A model generated the notes under the pieces. It was not told where the DNA came from. It was given only the letters and a program-made list of their open reading frames with translations, and ran no database searches. DNA of 64,000 bases, from the NCBI RefSeq assembly GCF_001428625.1, contig NZ_LMIE01000029.1, positions 1 to 64,000 of the forward strand, read 5' to 3'. The translations under genes and the position numbers were made by a program. Positions within the stretch are counted from its first letter, which is position 1, and each line of letters starts with the position of its first letter. Shown here in pieces: positions 40,925-52,785 of the stretch. Origin of the DNA: Hydrogenophaga sp. Root209 (GTDB taxonomy: Bacteria > Pseudomonadota > Gammaproteobacteria > Burkholderiales > Burkholderiaceae_C).

Positions 40925-41920
40925 ATGAAGTTCAAAAAATTGCTCGCCTGGACGTTCGCTGCACTGGCAGCGCAACCGTCGTTCGCACAATCCAACGCTA
41001 CCGCGCCGGTGGACGCTTGGCCCACGCGTCCGGTGAAGATCGTGATCGGCCTTCCACCAGGAAGTGGCAGCGACCTGTTGGCACGAGCCTTGGCACAAGA
41101 GCTCACGGAAGCCTGGAAGCAACCTGTAATCGTCGAGAATAAACCCGGTGGCAGCGGAATCATTGCGGCGTCGAGCGTTGCCAAGTCAACGCCGGATGGT
41201 ACGACGCTGTTCCTGGCCATAGACGCGAACATCACCACCAACCCGCATGTGTTCAAGTCGCTGCCGTACGATCCGATCAAGGATTTCGCGCCTGTCACCA
41301 TGTTGATGACGTTCAGCACGCTGCTGGTGGCCCACCCATCGGTTTCGGTGAGCACCATCAACGAGCTGATTGCCAAAGCCAAGACCTCACCAGGATCCTT
41401 CACCTACGGATCTCTGGGAGAGGGAAGCAACATGCATCTCTTGAACGCGACATTCGAACACGCTGCTGGCATCAAGATGATGCAGGTGCCCTACCGGGGA
41501 ATTCCACAGATGACGACGGCCCTGATGACCGGCGAGGTCCAGTTCGGATGGCTCGGCGCTTTTACGGCCAAGCCTCTCGTCGATGAAGGCCGCTTGAAAG
41601 CGTTGGGCGTCAGCGGTGGAAAGCGCTCGAACCTGCTGCCACAAGTACCGACCTTTGTGGAGGCCAAGTTGCCTGACGTGGATGTCACAGTCTGGTACGG
41701 ATTGCTGGCACCGGCTGCAACGCCTGCACCGATTGTCAATCGCATCCATGAAGCCGTCGCCCGCGTCATTGCACAGCCGACCTTCCGAGAAAAGCATTTG
41801 ACGCCCAAAGGCTATGAGCCCAGCGGCATGGGAACGACGGCGTTTGCCGACCACATTCGCAAGGAGCTCGTCTCGCGCGAGAAGATGATCAAGCAGGCAG
41901 GCGTGAAACCGCAGGACTAG
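40925..41920 (+). CDS. Bug/TctC-family solute-binding protein
   Basis: A 331-residue periplasmic protein with a Sec signal (MKFKKLLAWTFAALAAQPSFAQ). Bug motifs: WPTRPVKIVIGLPPGSGSDLL, PVIVENKPGGSGIIA and QVPYRGIPQMTTALM. ATGGAGACAAC precedes ATG 40925. It is the last gene of the left-hand catabolic region, and a rho-independent terminator follows at 41961. It is the fourth Bug protein of the window and likewise has no permease neighbour. Confidence 0.92.
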   Translation: MKFKKLLAWTFAALAAQPSFAQSNATAPVDAWPTRPVKIVIGLPPGSGSDLLARALAQELTEAWKQPVIVENKPGGSGIIAASSVAKSTPDGTTLFLAIDANITTNPHVFKSLPYDPIKDFAPVTMLMTFSTLLVAHPSVSVSTINELIAKAKTSPGSFTYGSLGEGSNMHLLNATFEHAAGIKMMQVPYRGIPQMTTALMTGEVQFGWLGAFTAKPLVDEGRLKALGVSGGKRSNLLPQVPTFVEAKLPDVDVTVWYGLLAPAATPAPIVNRIHEAVARVIAQPTFREKHLTPKGYEPSGMGTTAFADHIRKELVSREKMIKQAGVKPQD

Positions 41921-41960
41921 AAATCGGCATTGCTGGACCGGTCCTGGATTTCACTTTGGG

Positions 41961-41990
41961 AAAGGCATCCGAACAAGGGTGCCTTTTTCA
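41961..41990 (+). terminator. Intrinsic terminator after the last Bug gene
   Basis: AAAGGCATCC (41961-41970) pairs with GGGTGCCTTT (41977-41986) around a 6-nt loop, followed by more T. It is 41 bp after the Bug stop and closes the catabolic region. Confidence 0.85.
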
Positions 41991-42355
41991 TTTCGGTAGA
42001 CCGCTCATTCGACATCCGGCTGCGCGGCAGGTACGGCACGGCGAAATTCATCGATCGTGGCAAGGTGGGCATCGATACGCAGGATCGTCGGGTAGCCCTT
42101 CGCTGTAGCCGAGACTCAACGGCAAGCCACAACGTCTACAGCAACCTGGAGATCTGACTTTCAACTTACCCTGCTTGTCGCGACTTGAATGACTGCAGTG
42201 TTGTGAGGACCGCGGGATCAACATTCCAATCCCACGGTCGGTAATCGCTGCACTGCTGGCTCTCACCTTCCTAGGTGGGCCACAGCCATCAGTCTTCACT
42301 TGACCTTGGCCAAGATGCGTCGAGCACTCAATAGGCGTCCGCCGCAAACCGCTAG
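41991..42355. other. Gene-free stretch
   Basis: I see no credible gene, RNA or repeat in these 365 bp. Reading frames here lack codon bias and known motifs. Confidence 0.5.
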
Positions 42356-42646
42356 TCAACAAGAGCGAGAGACCCCTGTCGAAGTTGCAGACTTCCGAGG
42401 TCTGCCCCTGCTTCTTTTGAGTTCGACAACAGGTGGTGCCAGCTCGGAGCCAATGGTTTCGCGAGGTGGTTCGCCAAGCCCTGCGACAAATGCTTCGAGA
42501 TCTGAAACTCGAATCATCCTTCGGCGTCCGATCAGAAAGGTTGCAACTGGAAACCTTCCGGCAGAAAGCCAGTTTTTTGCTGTCTGGTTGGCAATACCAA
42601 TTGTTCGGGCTCCCTCGAGGTAGGGAATCAGTAACGCTGTGCTCAT
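42356..42646 (-). CDS. Excisionase/AlpA-like HTH protein with AT-hook
   Basis: A 96-residue protein. Residues 15-58 form an excisionase-type winged helix (IGIANQTAKNWLSAGRFPVATFLIGRRRMIRVSDLEAFVAGLG), the pattern used by recombination directionality factors and AlpA-like activators of mobile elements. Near residue 80 the basic KRSRGRPRK contains the GRP core of an AT-hook. AGGAAGAGCC lies just before ATG 42646, which sets the start. It stands alone in a 1.1-kb gene-poor zone between the catabolic region and the tRNA-Asp gene, and no integrase gene is found, so it is probably a leftover of the element that brought the region in. Confidence 0.7.
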   Translation of the reverse strand: MSTALLIPYLEGARTIGIANQTAKNWLSAGRFPVATFLIGRRRMIRVSDLEAFVAGLGEPPRETIGSELAPPVVELKRSRGRPRKSATSTGVSRSC

Positions 42647-43138
42647 GGCTCTTCCTGGCGGCGCAGACGCGCCCAGTTTCAACGAGCTGACGGGTTGAGA
42701 CTGACAGATGATCGACCAAGACACGTGAAGTGTTCGACTCATCGACATCCCATGATCATGGGAAATGTTGATGCCGCACATGGGTGCGCGATTGAGCATG
42801 AGGTGGGAGGGCTTGTGTCGGACGGTCAGCTTGGGACATCACGACGATCAAAACCTCAAGTCCGTTGAAAACAGACATTTAACTCTCCACGCTAAGGTGG
42901 ATGACTGCATGCAGAATACCACACGCGCCAATGGCATCGGCTCAGGTGGTGACAGCTACCGCAAGTACACGCCCCACGTAGTTTTGCAGAACCTGAAATC
43001 AAGCGCTCTCGTAGCGATGCTTCCACTTTGCTTGCGGGTTGCAAATGGGGACGAAACCGGGACAAGCCTCCAGGTACGTCAAGGTCCTTCAAAGTATTTC
43101 CCGGGACAAAATGGGGACAGTGATTTCCGTTCAGGCAA
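42647..43138. other. Gene-poor element boundary with GGGAC motifs
   Basis: No gene is recognised. Between 43047 and 43118 there are four same-strand motifs GGGGAC, CGGGAC, CGGGAC, GGGGAC within AAATGGGGAC and CCGGGAC contexts. Their position 80-150 bp from the 3' end of tRNA-Asp suggests old recombinase arm-type sites, but this is only inference. Confidence 0.4.
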
Positions 43139-43172
43139 GAAAAAAGCCCGCTGCTTTCGCATCGGGCTTTAT
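43139..43172 (-). terminator. Intrinsic terminator of the tRNA operon
   Basis: On the minus strand AAAGCCCG, a 12-nt loop, CGGGCTTTTTT form a stem with a T-run, 28 bp after the 3' end of tRNA-Asp. It ends the tRNA-Ala, Glu, Asp transcript. Confidence 0.88.
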
Positions 43173-43199
43173 CTAAGCTGTTGATTTACAACGACATTT

Positions 43200-43276
43200 T
43201 GGCGGAGTGGACGGGGCTCGAACCCGCGACCCCCGGCGTGACAGGCCGGTATTCTAACCAACTGAACTACCACTCC
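43200..43276 (-). tRNA. tRNA-Asp (GTC)
   Basis: Full cloverleaf of 77 nt including encoded CCA. Acceptor stem GGAGTGG/CCACTCC, D-loop AGTTCAGTTGGTTAGAAT, anticodon loop CTGTCAC with GTC, T-arm GCGGGTTCGAGCCCCGT. The 3' end points towards the catabolic region, the usual geometry for a tRNA used as an integration site. Confidence 0.97.
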
Positions 43277-43346
43277 TGGTAGATGGCGTTCGTTCTTGCG
43301 AACCAAGTGCCAACCACTTGTGCCTGAGTTGCCTTGCAGCAAATTC

Positions 43347-43422
43347 TGGCGACCCTACGGGGATTCGAACCCCGGTACTCACCGTGAAAGGGTGATGTCC
43401 TAGGCCTCTAGACGATAGGGTC
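43347..43422 (-). tRNA. tRNA-Glu (TTC)
   Basis: Cloverleaf of 76 nt with encoded CCA: acceptor GACCCTA/TAGGGTC, D-arm CGTCTAGAGGCCTAGGAC, anticodon loop CTTTCAC with TTC, T-loop GGTTCGAATCC. It lies between tRNA-Ala and tRNA-Asp on the same strand. Confidence 0.97.
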
Positions 43423-43537
43423 AAAACCTTGGGACCAACCGAAACGCGACTCTCTGCACCGCGTTTTTTGGAACTTCGAATTGTAGCATTGGAAGGTGGT
43501 GTTCCTTCTTCAGCTGCGCCTCGCAGTCCCTGATTTT

Positions 43538-43613
<76 letters not shown>

Positions 43614-43689
43614 ACAGGGTTTGTTGAACTGCTTCGCTGATTTGAATCAACGCTGCATTTCAGCAAGCCTCAAATTATAGGCGATTTTT

Positions 43690-45078
43690 TCATGCGTTCT
43701 GCAAACGGTCCAACACCGTTTGACGGTTCTGCAGTTCCAGCACGGCATCGAGCGATGGCGTCTGGGCCGTGCCCATCACCAGAACACGCACCGGCATGGC
43801 GATCTGCGGCATTTTCAGGCCATGCGCCGTGAGCACTTCCTTGATGGCAGCCGAGATGCTGGCTTTATCCCAAACCGCGTCGCCGAGCTTGTCCGCCAGC
43901 GCAGCCAGCGCCGGACGCACCGCGTCGGTCACGTGTTGCGCACGCTCGTCCGCGTTGGGCGTGATGTCGTTGTAGAACGCCTTGGCCCAATGGGCCAGCG
44001 CCACGGTGGTGTCGCATCGGTCCTTGAACAGGCCGCAGATGCGCGGCAGGCGGTCATCCACCGCAATGCCTTGCCATTTAAGCTGCTCGGCCACCAGCGG
44101 CGCCAGCGCATCGTCGGCCATGGCTTTGAGGTGTTGGGCATTGACCCAGCGCAGTTTGGCATCGTCGAACTGCGCGGCGCTGCGGCCCAGGTGGTCCAGG
44201 TTGAACCACTCAAGAAACTGCGCACGACTGAAGATCTCATCGTCGCCATGGCTCCAGCCCAGTCGCGCGAGGTAGTTCACCATGGCGTCAGGCAGGTAGC
44301 CCTCGTCGCGGTACTGCGTGACCGGCTTGGCGCCGTTGCGCTTGCTCATCTTCTCGCCCTGCTCGTTGAGCACGGTGGGCAGGTGGGCGTAGATCGGCGG
44401 CTCTTTGCCGAGCGCGCGAAAGATGTTGATCTGGCGCGGCGTGTTGTTCACGTGGTCGTCGCCGCGGATCACGTGGGTGATGGTCATGTCGATGTCATCG
44501 ACCACCACGCAGAAGTTGTAGGTGGGCGTGCCGTCGGGCCGCGCGATCACCAGGTCGTCGAGCTCGTCGTTGGCGATCTCGATCCGGCCCTTGACCTTGT
44601 CGTCCCAGGCCACCACACCGCCCTGCGGGTTCTTGAAGCGCAGTACGGGCTTGACGCCTTCGGGCACGGGCGGCAACAACTTGCCGGGCTCGGGCCGCCA
44701 TGTACCGTCGTAGCGCGGCTTCTCCTTGGCAGCCATCTGCGTTTCGCGCAGCGCGTCGAGTTCGGCCACGCTCATGTAGCAGGGGTACACCAGCCCGGCG
44801 GCCACCATGTCGGCGAGCACGGCCTTGTAGCGGTCCATGCGCTGCATTTGGTAGAACGGGCCTTCGTCATGGTCCAGGCCCAGCCACTTCATGCCTTCGA
44901 TGATCACGTCCACCGCGGCCTGCGACGAGCGCTCGAGATCGGTGTCTTCGATGCGAAGGATGAAGGTGCCGCCGGTGGAACGCGCGAACGCCCACGGGTA
45001 GAGCGCCGAACGGATGTTGCCCAGGTGGATGAAGCCGGTGGGCGAAGGTGCGAAGCGGGTGCGGACGTTGGAGGTCAT
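43690..45078 (-). CDS. gltX: Glutamyl-tRNA synthetase
   Basis: A 462-residue class I synthetase charging tRNA-Glu. HIGH-type motif in [20 protein letters not shown] (residues 5-24), KMSKR-type motif [12 protein letters not shown] near residue 246, and the C-terminal anticodon-binding helical domain. ATG 45078 begins directly at the conserved core ([15 protein letters not shown]). Transcribed towards the tRNA-Ala/Glu/Asp genes, one of which is its substrate tRNA. The metZ stop codon lies next to the start. Confidence 0.97.
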   Translation of the reverse strand: MTSNVRTRFAPSPTGFIHLGNIRSALYPWAFARSTGGTFILRIEDTDLERSSQAAVDVIIEGMKWLGLDHDEGPFYQMQRMDRYKAVLADMVAAGLVYPCYMSVAELDALRETQMAAKEKPRYDGTWRPEPGKLLPPVPEGVKPVLRFKNPQGGVVAWDDKVKGRIEIANDELDDLVIARPDGTPTYNFCVVVDDIDMTITHVIRGDDHVNNTPRQINIFRALGKEPPIYAHLPTVLNEQGEKMSKRNGAKPVTQYRDEGYLPDAMVNYLARLGWSHGDDEIFSRAQFLEWFNLDHLGRSAAQFDDAKLRWVNAQHLKAMADDALAPLVAEQLKWQGIAVDDRLPRICGLFKDRCDTTVALAHWAKAFYNDITPNADERAQHVTDAVRPALAALADKLGDAVWDKASISAAIKEVLTAHGLKMPQIAMPVRVLVMGTAQTPSLDAVLELQNRQTVLDRLQNA

Positions 45079-45079
45079 G

Positions 45080-46285
45080 TCAGAAAGTGAGAAGTCCGCG
45101 GTCAAGATCGGTCTGGATGTCGTCAATGTGCTCGAGCCCAACCGCCACGCGGACCAGGCCCTGCACCACGCCCGCGGTCTGCCGCTGCGCTTCGGTCAGG
45201 CGGCCGTGTGAGGTGCTGGCAGGGTGCGCCAGCAGGGTCTTGGTGTCGCCCAGGTTGGTGGAGAGCGACATCACCCGCAGTGAGTCAAGCACATGGAAGG
45301 CCCGTGCGCGCGCCTGCTCGGCATCACTCGCTTTGACCTCGAACGAGAGCACAGCGCCGCCGCACCCCGACTGCTGCGCCATCGCAAGCTCATGCTGCGG
45401 ATGACTGGAAAGCCCGGGGTAGTGCACGCGCGCCACGGCGGGATGGTCTTGCAGCCATTGCGCGAGCTGGAGCGCGCGGGCCGACTGCGCCTGCATGCGG
45501 ATGTCCAGCGTCTCAAGGCCTTTGAGCACCACCCAGGCGTTGAACGGTGCGAGCGTCATGCCCGCGCTCTTGAGCACTGGCAGAAAAGTCCTGGTCACCA
45601 GCTCCTGGCTGGCGCACAGGGCCCCGGCCATCACGCGACCCTGGCCGTCGAGGTACTTGGTGCCCGAGTGCATGACGATGTCGGCACCCAGCTTCATCGG
45701 CAACTGCAGGGCCGGCGTGGCAAAGCAGTTGTCCACGCACAGCAGCGCGCCGGCGTTGTGCGCCAAGTCGGCCAACGCACGGATGTCGCAGACCTCGGTG
45801 AGCGGATTGGTGGGTGTTTCGGCGAACAGCAGCTTCGTCGTCGGCTTGATCGCAGCCTGCCACGCGGCCACGTCGGTCTGGGAGACGAAGGTGGACTCGA
45901 CGCCGAATTTCGCGAGATCGGTGCCGATCAGCTTGATGGTGGAGCCGAACATGGAGTGCGAGCACAACACGTGGTCGCCGGCCTTGAGCAGGCCCATGCA
46001 CATCATGAGGATGGCCGACATGCCCGAGGCGGTGGAGATGCAGGCCTCGGCGCCTTCGAGCGCGGCCAGCCGCTGCTCGAAGCTGGCCACCGTGGGGTTG
46101 CCGTAGCGTCCGTAGGTGAAGCCTTCCTCGTCGCCCGCGAAGCGGCGCGCGGCCGCTTCGGCGCTGGGTTGCACGTAACCGCTGGTGAGGTACAGGGCTT
46201 CGGAGTTTTCGCCGTACTGGCTTCGTTCGACAGCTTCGCGCACGGCCAGCGTGTCGCGATGCAGTTCGGTTTTCTTCTGGGTCAT
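45080..46285 (-). CDS. metZ: O-succinylhomoserine sulfhydrylase
   Basis: A 401-residue PLP enzyme of the Cys/Met metabolism family making homocysteine from O-succinylhomoserine and sulfide. Motifs: [42 protein letters not shown], and the PLP Lys in [14 protein letters not shown]. The start [38 protein letters not shown] and context next to purF fit MetZ rather than MetB. It is 1 bp before gltX and 12 bp after purF, so a purF-metZ-gltX transcript is likely. Confidence 0.94.
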   Translation of the reverse strand: MTQKKTELHRDTLAVREAVERSQYGENSEALYLTSGYVQPSAEAAARRFAGDEEGFTYGRYGNPTVASFEQRLAALEGAEACISTASGMSAILMMCMGLLKAGDHVLCSHSMFGSTIKLIGTDLAKFGVESTFVSQTDVAAWQAAIKPTTKLLFAETPTNPLTEVCDIRALADLAHNAGALLCVDNCFATPALQLPMKLGADIVMHSGTKYLDGQGRVMAGALCASQELVTRTFLPVLKSAGMTLAPFNAWVVLKGLETLDIRMQAQSARALQLAQWLQDHPAVARVHYPGLSSHPQHELAMAQQSGCGGAVLSFEVKASDAEQARARAFHVLDSLRVMSLSTNLGDTKTLLAHPASTSHGRLTEAQRQTAGVVQGLVRVAVGLEHIDDIQTDLDRGLLTF

Positions 46286-46297
46286 CGGCAGTGACTT

Positions 46298-47803
<1,506 letters not shown>

Positions 47804-47835
47804 GTTTCGATCCTCAGAAAAAACTCAAGCGCTTT

Positions 47836-48321
47836 TCAAGCGATATATCGGGCCACGGGCTCTGGTAACAAGGGCTTGATGGCATGCAGCGTGGCCGCCA
47901 GCACATCGGCCCCCGCCGACTCCTGCCACCACTGCGCATCCCGCATGGGCGACATGCTCACCACCACTGCAAAGGCCAGCAGCATCACCACGCCGCGCGC
48001 CAGACCAAAGGCACCGCCCAGAATCCGGTCCACCGGTCGCAAGCCCACCGACGCCACCAGCTTCTTGACCATCCACGCGAGCAGGCCACCCGCGAACGCC
48101 ACTGCGATGAACACCAGCACAAAGCCCGCGGCCAACTGAAGCGGGGGCGAAAGGCCGTCCAGCGGCAACATCGCGGCCACCTCATCGGCATAGGCCTGCG
48201 CCAACACGAAGGCAGCCACCCAGCCCGCCACCGACAACACCTCGTAGACGAGCCCACGCCACGCACCGAGCAACACCGACAACAACAACACCGCCAGCAG
48301 CAGCCAATCCATCAACACCAT
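47836..48321 (-). CDS. cvpA: CvpA family inner-membrane protein
   Basis: A 161-residue membrane protein with four hydrophobic segments, starting MVLMDWLLLAVLLLSVLLGAWRGLVYEVLSVAGWV, the standard CvpA N-terminus, with RPVDRILGGAFGLARGVVML in the second half. CvpA proteins affect colicin V export and envelope stress tolerance; the molecular role is unclear. It lies upstream of purF. Confidence 0.92.
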   Translation of the reverse strand: MVLMDWLLLAVLLLSVLLGAWRGLVYEVLSVAGWVAAFVLAQAYADEVAAMLPLDGLSPPLQLAAGFVLVFIAVAFAGGLLAWMVKKLVASVGLRPVDRILGGAFGLARGVVMLLAFAVVVSMSPMRDAQWWQESAGADVLAATLHAIKPLLPEPVARYIA

Positions 48322-48343
48322 GCAGCCGTCATCCGTTTGCCCC

Positions 48344-49048
48344 TCACAGCGTGAGGATGGCCGCGGGCAGACCCAGGGCCTTCACGCGAGCGGCGACCTT
48401 GTCGGCCTCGGCACGGCTGGCATAGGGCCCCAGACGCACGCGGATGCGACGCCCCTCGGAGGTTTCGGCGACGTGGGTATAGGTCTTCAGCCCGGCGGCT
48501 TCAAGTTTCTGGCGCACCGAGCGGGCACCGGCTTCTTCAGAGAACGCGCCCACCTGCACCACCACGCGCTCCGCCGCACCGGTGCCTGGCGCAGCCGTGG
48601 GCGCGGCCGCAGTCTTGTTTTCGAGCAGCGCACGCGCGCGCTCGGCGTCGGATGGCGCAACGGGTGTCTTGGGGGGTTCGGTGGCGGGTTTGGGCGCGGG
48701 CACAGCCTCAACCACTTCTTCGCGCGCACCGAGGGTGTCGCGAGCTTCGACACTGGGGGCTGGAGGTTTGGCCACGACAGGTGCTGCAGCAGCCACCGGC
48801 GGCGCAGCTGCCGCCACGGGTGCCTTCACGCTGGGAGCGGGCGTGTTTTTAGCCGGAATCTCGATCGGGATGTCGACCGAAATCGGGCGCGGCTGTGTGT
48901 CGAAGAGCAGCGGGAAACCCAGCACGCCCAGCAGCACCAGCACGCTGGCGCCAATCAAGCGGTGGCGCGCCCGGCGGCGCACGGCGTCAATGCTCTGCGG
49001 CGGAGGTGTCGATGGATTGCCCTGTGAGCCTGAACGGGATTTGAACAT
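48344..49048 (-). CDS. SPOR-domain membrane protein (DedD-like)
   Basis: A 234-residue protein with a cytoplasmic basic start, one membrane segment (RHRLIGASVLVLLGVLGFPLLF near residue 30), a long Ala/Pro-rich linker and a C-terminal SPOR domain (RVVVQVGAFSEEAGARSVRQKLEAAGLKTYTH ... RIRVRLGPYASRAEADKV) that binds septal peptidoglycan. The position between folC and cvpA is that of DedD. The start is uncertain: ATG 49048 (MFKSRSGSQ) is preferred because homologues begin so, while ATG 49063 is in frame. Confidence 0.88.
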   Translation of the reverse strand: MFKSRSGSQGNPSTPPPQSIDAVRRRARHRLIGASVLVLLGVLGFPLLFDTQPRPISVDIPIEIPAKNTPAPSVKAPVAAAAPPVAAAAPVVAKPPAPSVEARDTLGAREEVVEAVPAPKPATEPPKTPVAPSDAERARALLENKTAAAPTAAPGTGAAERVVVQVGAFSEEAGARSVRQKLEAAGLKTYTHVAETSEGRRIRVRLGPYASRAEADKVAARVKALGLPAAILTL

Positions 49049-49129
49049 TCGGGTGGGAACCATTGCGCCAAAGGAGGCCTGGCGAGGGGCGCGACACAGG
49101 GAGAGGTCGTGAAAGCTCGGTCGGAGGGG

Positions 49130-50479
49130 TCAGGAAGGCAGGTGTTTGGCCGACAAGCGGGGCACACCGTCCTGCAGAACACCCCCCACGGTGAAGAACG
49201 ATCCGAAGACCACGATTCTATCAGCGGGGTCCGCGTGGGACACCGCCGCCTGCAGTGCCTCCATGGGGTTGGCGTGGCATCCCGCCACCGTGCTTTTGGC
49301 GGTGGCGGGATGCGCTTTCAGGGTCTCGGCCAAGGCTGCGGCGGTGCTGGCCCGGGGCAGCGGCAGGTCGGTCAGGTGCCAGCGGTCGATCAGCGGAGCG
49401 ATGCGCTCGATCATGGCGTCCAGGTCCTTGTCGGCCATGGCGCCGAACACGGCGTGGGTGGTGGGGTAGTAACCCATGGCGTCGAGGTTTTCAGTGAGCG
49501 CCGCCACCGAATGCGGGTTGTGCGCCACATCGAGCACCAGGGTGGGCGTGCCGGGCACGATCTGGAAACGCCCGGGCAACTCCACCAGCGCCAGGCCGTT
49601 GCGCACGGCCTGGGCCGTGACGGGCAACTTTGACCGCAGGGCCTCCACGGCACCGAGCACGCCCGAGGCATTCACCAGCTGATTGGCACCGCGCAGCGCC
49701 GGGTAGGCCAGTCCGGCGTAACGCCGACCGCCGTGCGAAGGATGCATGGCCCAGCCCCATTGCTGCTGGTCGCCAGCGAAATGGAAGTCCTTGCCGATGC
49801 GCCAGAGCTCGGCGCCGATCTCCAGGGCGCGGTCGAGCACGCTCTGGGGCGGCACCGGGTCGCTCACCACCACCGGGCGGCCGGTGCGCATGATGCCGGC
49901 CTTCTCGAAGCCGATGGCCTCGCGGTCGTTGCCCAGCAAGGCCATGTGGTCCAGCGCGATGCAGGTGATGACGGCGCAGTCGGCGTCGATGATGTTCACC
50001 GCGTCCAGCCGCCCGCCCAGCCCAACCTCCAGGATCGCCACGTCGAGCCCGCTGCGTGAGAGCGTGCGCAGGATGGCCAGGGTGGTGAATTCGAAGTAGC
50101 TCAGGCTGATTTCTTCGTCGCCGCCCTGCCCCTTGCGCGCCACTTCCACCTCGGCGAATGCCGGCAGAAGCTCTTCGGTGGCCACCGGTTCCCCGGCAAC
50201 GCGGCAACGCTCCTCGAAATGCACCAGGTGCGGCGAGGTGTAGACGCCGGTGCGGTAACCCGACTGGGTGTACACCGCCTCCAGCATGGCGCAGGTGCTG
50301 CCCTTGCCGTTGGTGCCGGCCACGGTGATCACCGGGCAGGTGAGCGACAGGTCCATGCGCTGCGCCACGCGCTGCACGCGCTCCAGCCCCATGTCGATGG
50401 TGACCGGGTGCAGGCGTTCGGCATGCGCCAGCCATTCGGGCAACGTGGTGGGGTGCGGCGGCAGTTCGATGTTGAGCAT
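49130..50479 (-). CDS. folC: Bifunctional folylpolyglutamate synthase/dihydrofolate synthase
   Basis: A 449-residue Mur-ligase-family enzyme. The ATP loop is VAGTNGKGSTCAMLEAV near residue 55; the next motifs are YTSPHLVHFEERCRV and EVGLGGRLDAVN, then CIALDHMALLGN. It adds glutamate to dihydropteroate and folates. It ends 81 bp before the SPOR-protein gene. The ATG 50479 start (MLNIELPPHPTTLPEWLAHAERLHP) is standard. Confidence 0.95.
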   Translation of the reverse strand: MLNIELPPHPTTLPEWLAHAERLHPVTIDMGLERVQRVAQRMDLSLTCPVITVAGTNGKGSTCAMLEAVYTQSGYRTGVYTSPHLVHFEERCRVAGEPVATEELLPAFAEVEVARKGQGGDEEISLSYFEFTTLAILRTLSRSGLDVAILEVGLGGRLDAVNIIDADCAVITCIALDHMALLGNDREAIGFEKAGIMRTGRPVVVSDPVPPQSVLDRALEIGAELWRIGKDFHFAGDQQQWGWAMHPSHGGRRYAGLAYPALRGANQLVNASGVLGAVEALRSKLPVTAQAVRNGLALVELPGRFQIVPGTPTLVLDVAHNPHSVAALTENLDAMGYYPTTHAVFGAMADKDLDAMIERIAPLIDRWHLTDLPLPRASTAAALAETLKAHPATAKSTVAGCHANPMEALQAAVSHADPADRIVVFGSFFTVGGVLQDGVPRLSAKHLPS

Positions 50480-50537
50480 CGCTGGATTGTCCCATTGGCC
50501 ACCAGTCCTTCACCTGCATCACCGACAATCCCTTTCC

Positions 50538-50882
50538 ATGATCACCCTCCACGGCATCCCCAACTGCGACACCGTCAAGAAGGCCCGCTCCTGGCTGACC
50601 GAACACGGTGTGGAACACCACTTCCACGATTTCAAGAAACAAGGCGTGCCCGAGGCCGAACTCGACCGCTGGTTGGCTGCGGTGGGCTGGGAAACCCTGA
50701 TCAACCGCAAGGGAACGGCGTGGCGCCAGCTCGACGAAGCCGTGCGGGCCGGCGTGACCAATGCAGCCAGCGCTCGGGCCGTGGCGTTGGCGAATCCGAG
50801 CGTGATCAAACGCCCGGTGGTGCAGTGGGCCGACGGCATCACCGTGGGGTTTGACGCTGCAGTCTGGCAAGCGCGCCTCTGA
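50538..50882 (+). CDS. ArsC/Spx-family reductase-like protein (YffB type)
   Basis: A 114-residue thioredoxin-fold protein: MITLHGIPNCDTVKKARSWLTEHGVEHHFHDFKKQG, with a single N-terminal Cys (Cys10) in place of the C-x2-C pair, and the IKRPVVQW segment with the cis-Pro region. Such proteins resemble arsenate reductases, but the YffB/Spx group is not known to reduce arsenate. It is divergent from folC. Confidence 0.85.
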   Translation: MITLHGIPNCDTVKKARSWLTEHGVEHHFHDFKKQGVPEAELDRWLAAVGWETLINRKGTAWRQLDEAVRAGVTNAASARAVALANPSVIKRPVVQWADGITVGFDAAVWQARL

Positions 50883-50952
50883 TCCCCGACGGCCGCCCCA
50901 CCCCCGCGGCCTAAAATCGCGGTTTCGTTTTTCGACTTCACCCCCCAGCACC

Positions 50953-51270
50953 ATGAGCACCACCCAATTCGACGGCGTGACCGTCAACACCCAGGCCAGC
51001 GTGTACTTCGACGGCAAGTGCATCAGCCATGGCATCACCTTCGCCGACGGCACGAAAAAATCGGTCGGCGTGGTGCTGCCCGCCACGCTCACCTTCAACA
51101 CTGGCGCTCCGGAAATCATGGAGTGCGTGGCCGGCGGTTGTGAATACAAGCTGGCCGGCACCGATGTCTGGCTCAAGTCCGGCCCGGGCGAGAAGTTCAG
51201 CGTGGCTGGCAACAGCAGCTTCGACATCCGCGTGACCGAGCCCTACCACTACATCTGCCACTTCGGCTGA
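50953..51270 (+). CDS. ppnP: Pyrimidine/purine nucleoside phosphorylase
   Basis: A 105-residue cupin-like protein (formerly DUF1255/YaiE): QASVYFDGKCISHGITFADGTKKSVGVVLPATLTFNTGAPEIMECV, ending EPYHYICHFG. It phosphorolyses several nucleosides. It lies 70 bp after the ArsC-like gene and 6 bp before argG. The start ATG 50953 begins the conserved domain. Confidence 0.93.
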   Translation: MSTTQFDGVTVNTQASVYFDGKCISHGITFADGTKKSVGVVLPATLTFNTGAPEIMECVAGGCEYKLAGTDVWLKSGPGEKFSVAGNSSFDIRVTEPYHYICHFG

Positions 51271-52608
<1,338 letters not shown>

Positions 52609-52785
52609 CTTCTCTCGCTGCCATTTCTGGCATGTACCTCGCGGGATCGATGCGCTGTGGCGCTCTGCGCAGCGAAATCAAGGGGGAGGGGCGGCGCAGC
52701 CGACCCGGAGGACATTCGCGGAGTCGGCGGCCGCGCGCCATCGGGCAACGAGGAAACGCAGGCGCGCGAACGCAACGCAAACAGG
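52609..52785. repeat. Candidate dispersed intergenic repeat
   Basis: The convergent gap between argG and murB is very GC-rich and contains several short inverted segments (for example CGGCGCAGCCGACC and GGAGTCGGCGGCCGCGCG). It resembles intergenic repeats I have seen in Comamonadaceae genomes, but copy number cannot be checked here. No gene is present. Confidence 0.4.

Noticed and set aside
42048-42719. Minus-strand frame of 223 codons beside the HTH gene
   Set aside because: Cys/Arg/Ser-rich, no domain, and it overlaps the HTH gene, which has a clear ribosome binding site.
42650-43135. A truncated tyrosine recombinase next to tRNA-Asp
   Set aside because: I looked for the Arg-His-x-x-Arg-Tyr pattern in the frames here and found none; only GGGAC motifs remain.
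43720-45090. Long plus-strand open frame opposite gltX (456 codons)
   Set aside because: It is an antisense shadow: the minus-strand frame has all glutamyl-tRNA synthetase motifs, and the plus frame is His/Arg-rich with no known domain.
49491-51227. Minus-strand frame of 578 codons over ppnP, the ArsC-like gene and folC
   Set aside because: It crosses several well-supported genes in other frames and shows no domain; it is a GC-driven open frame.
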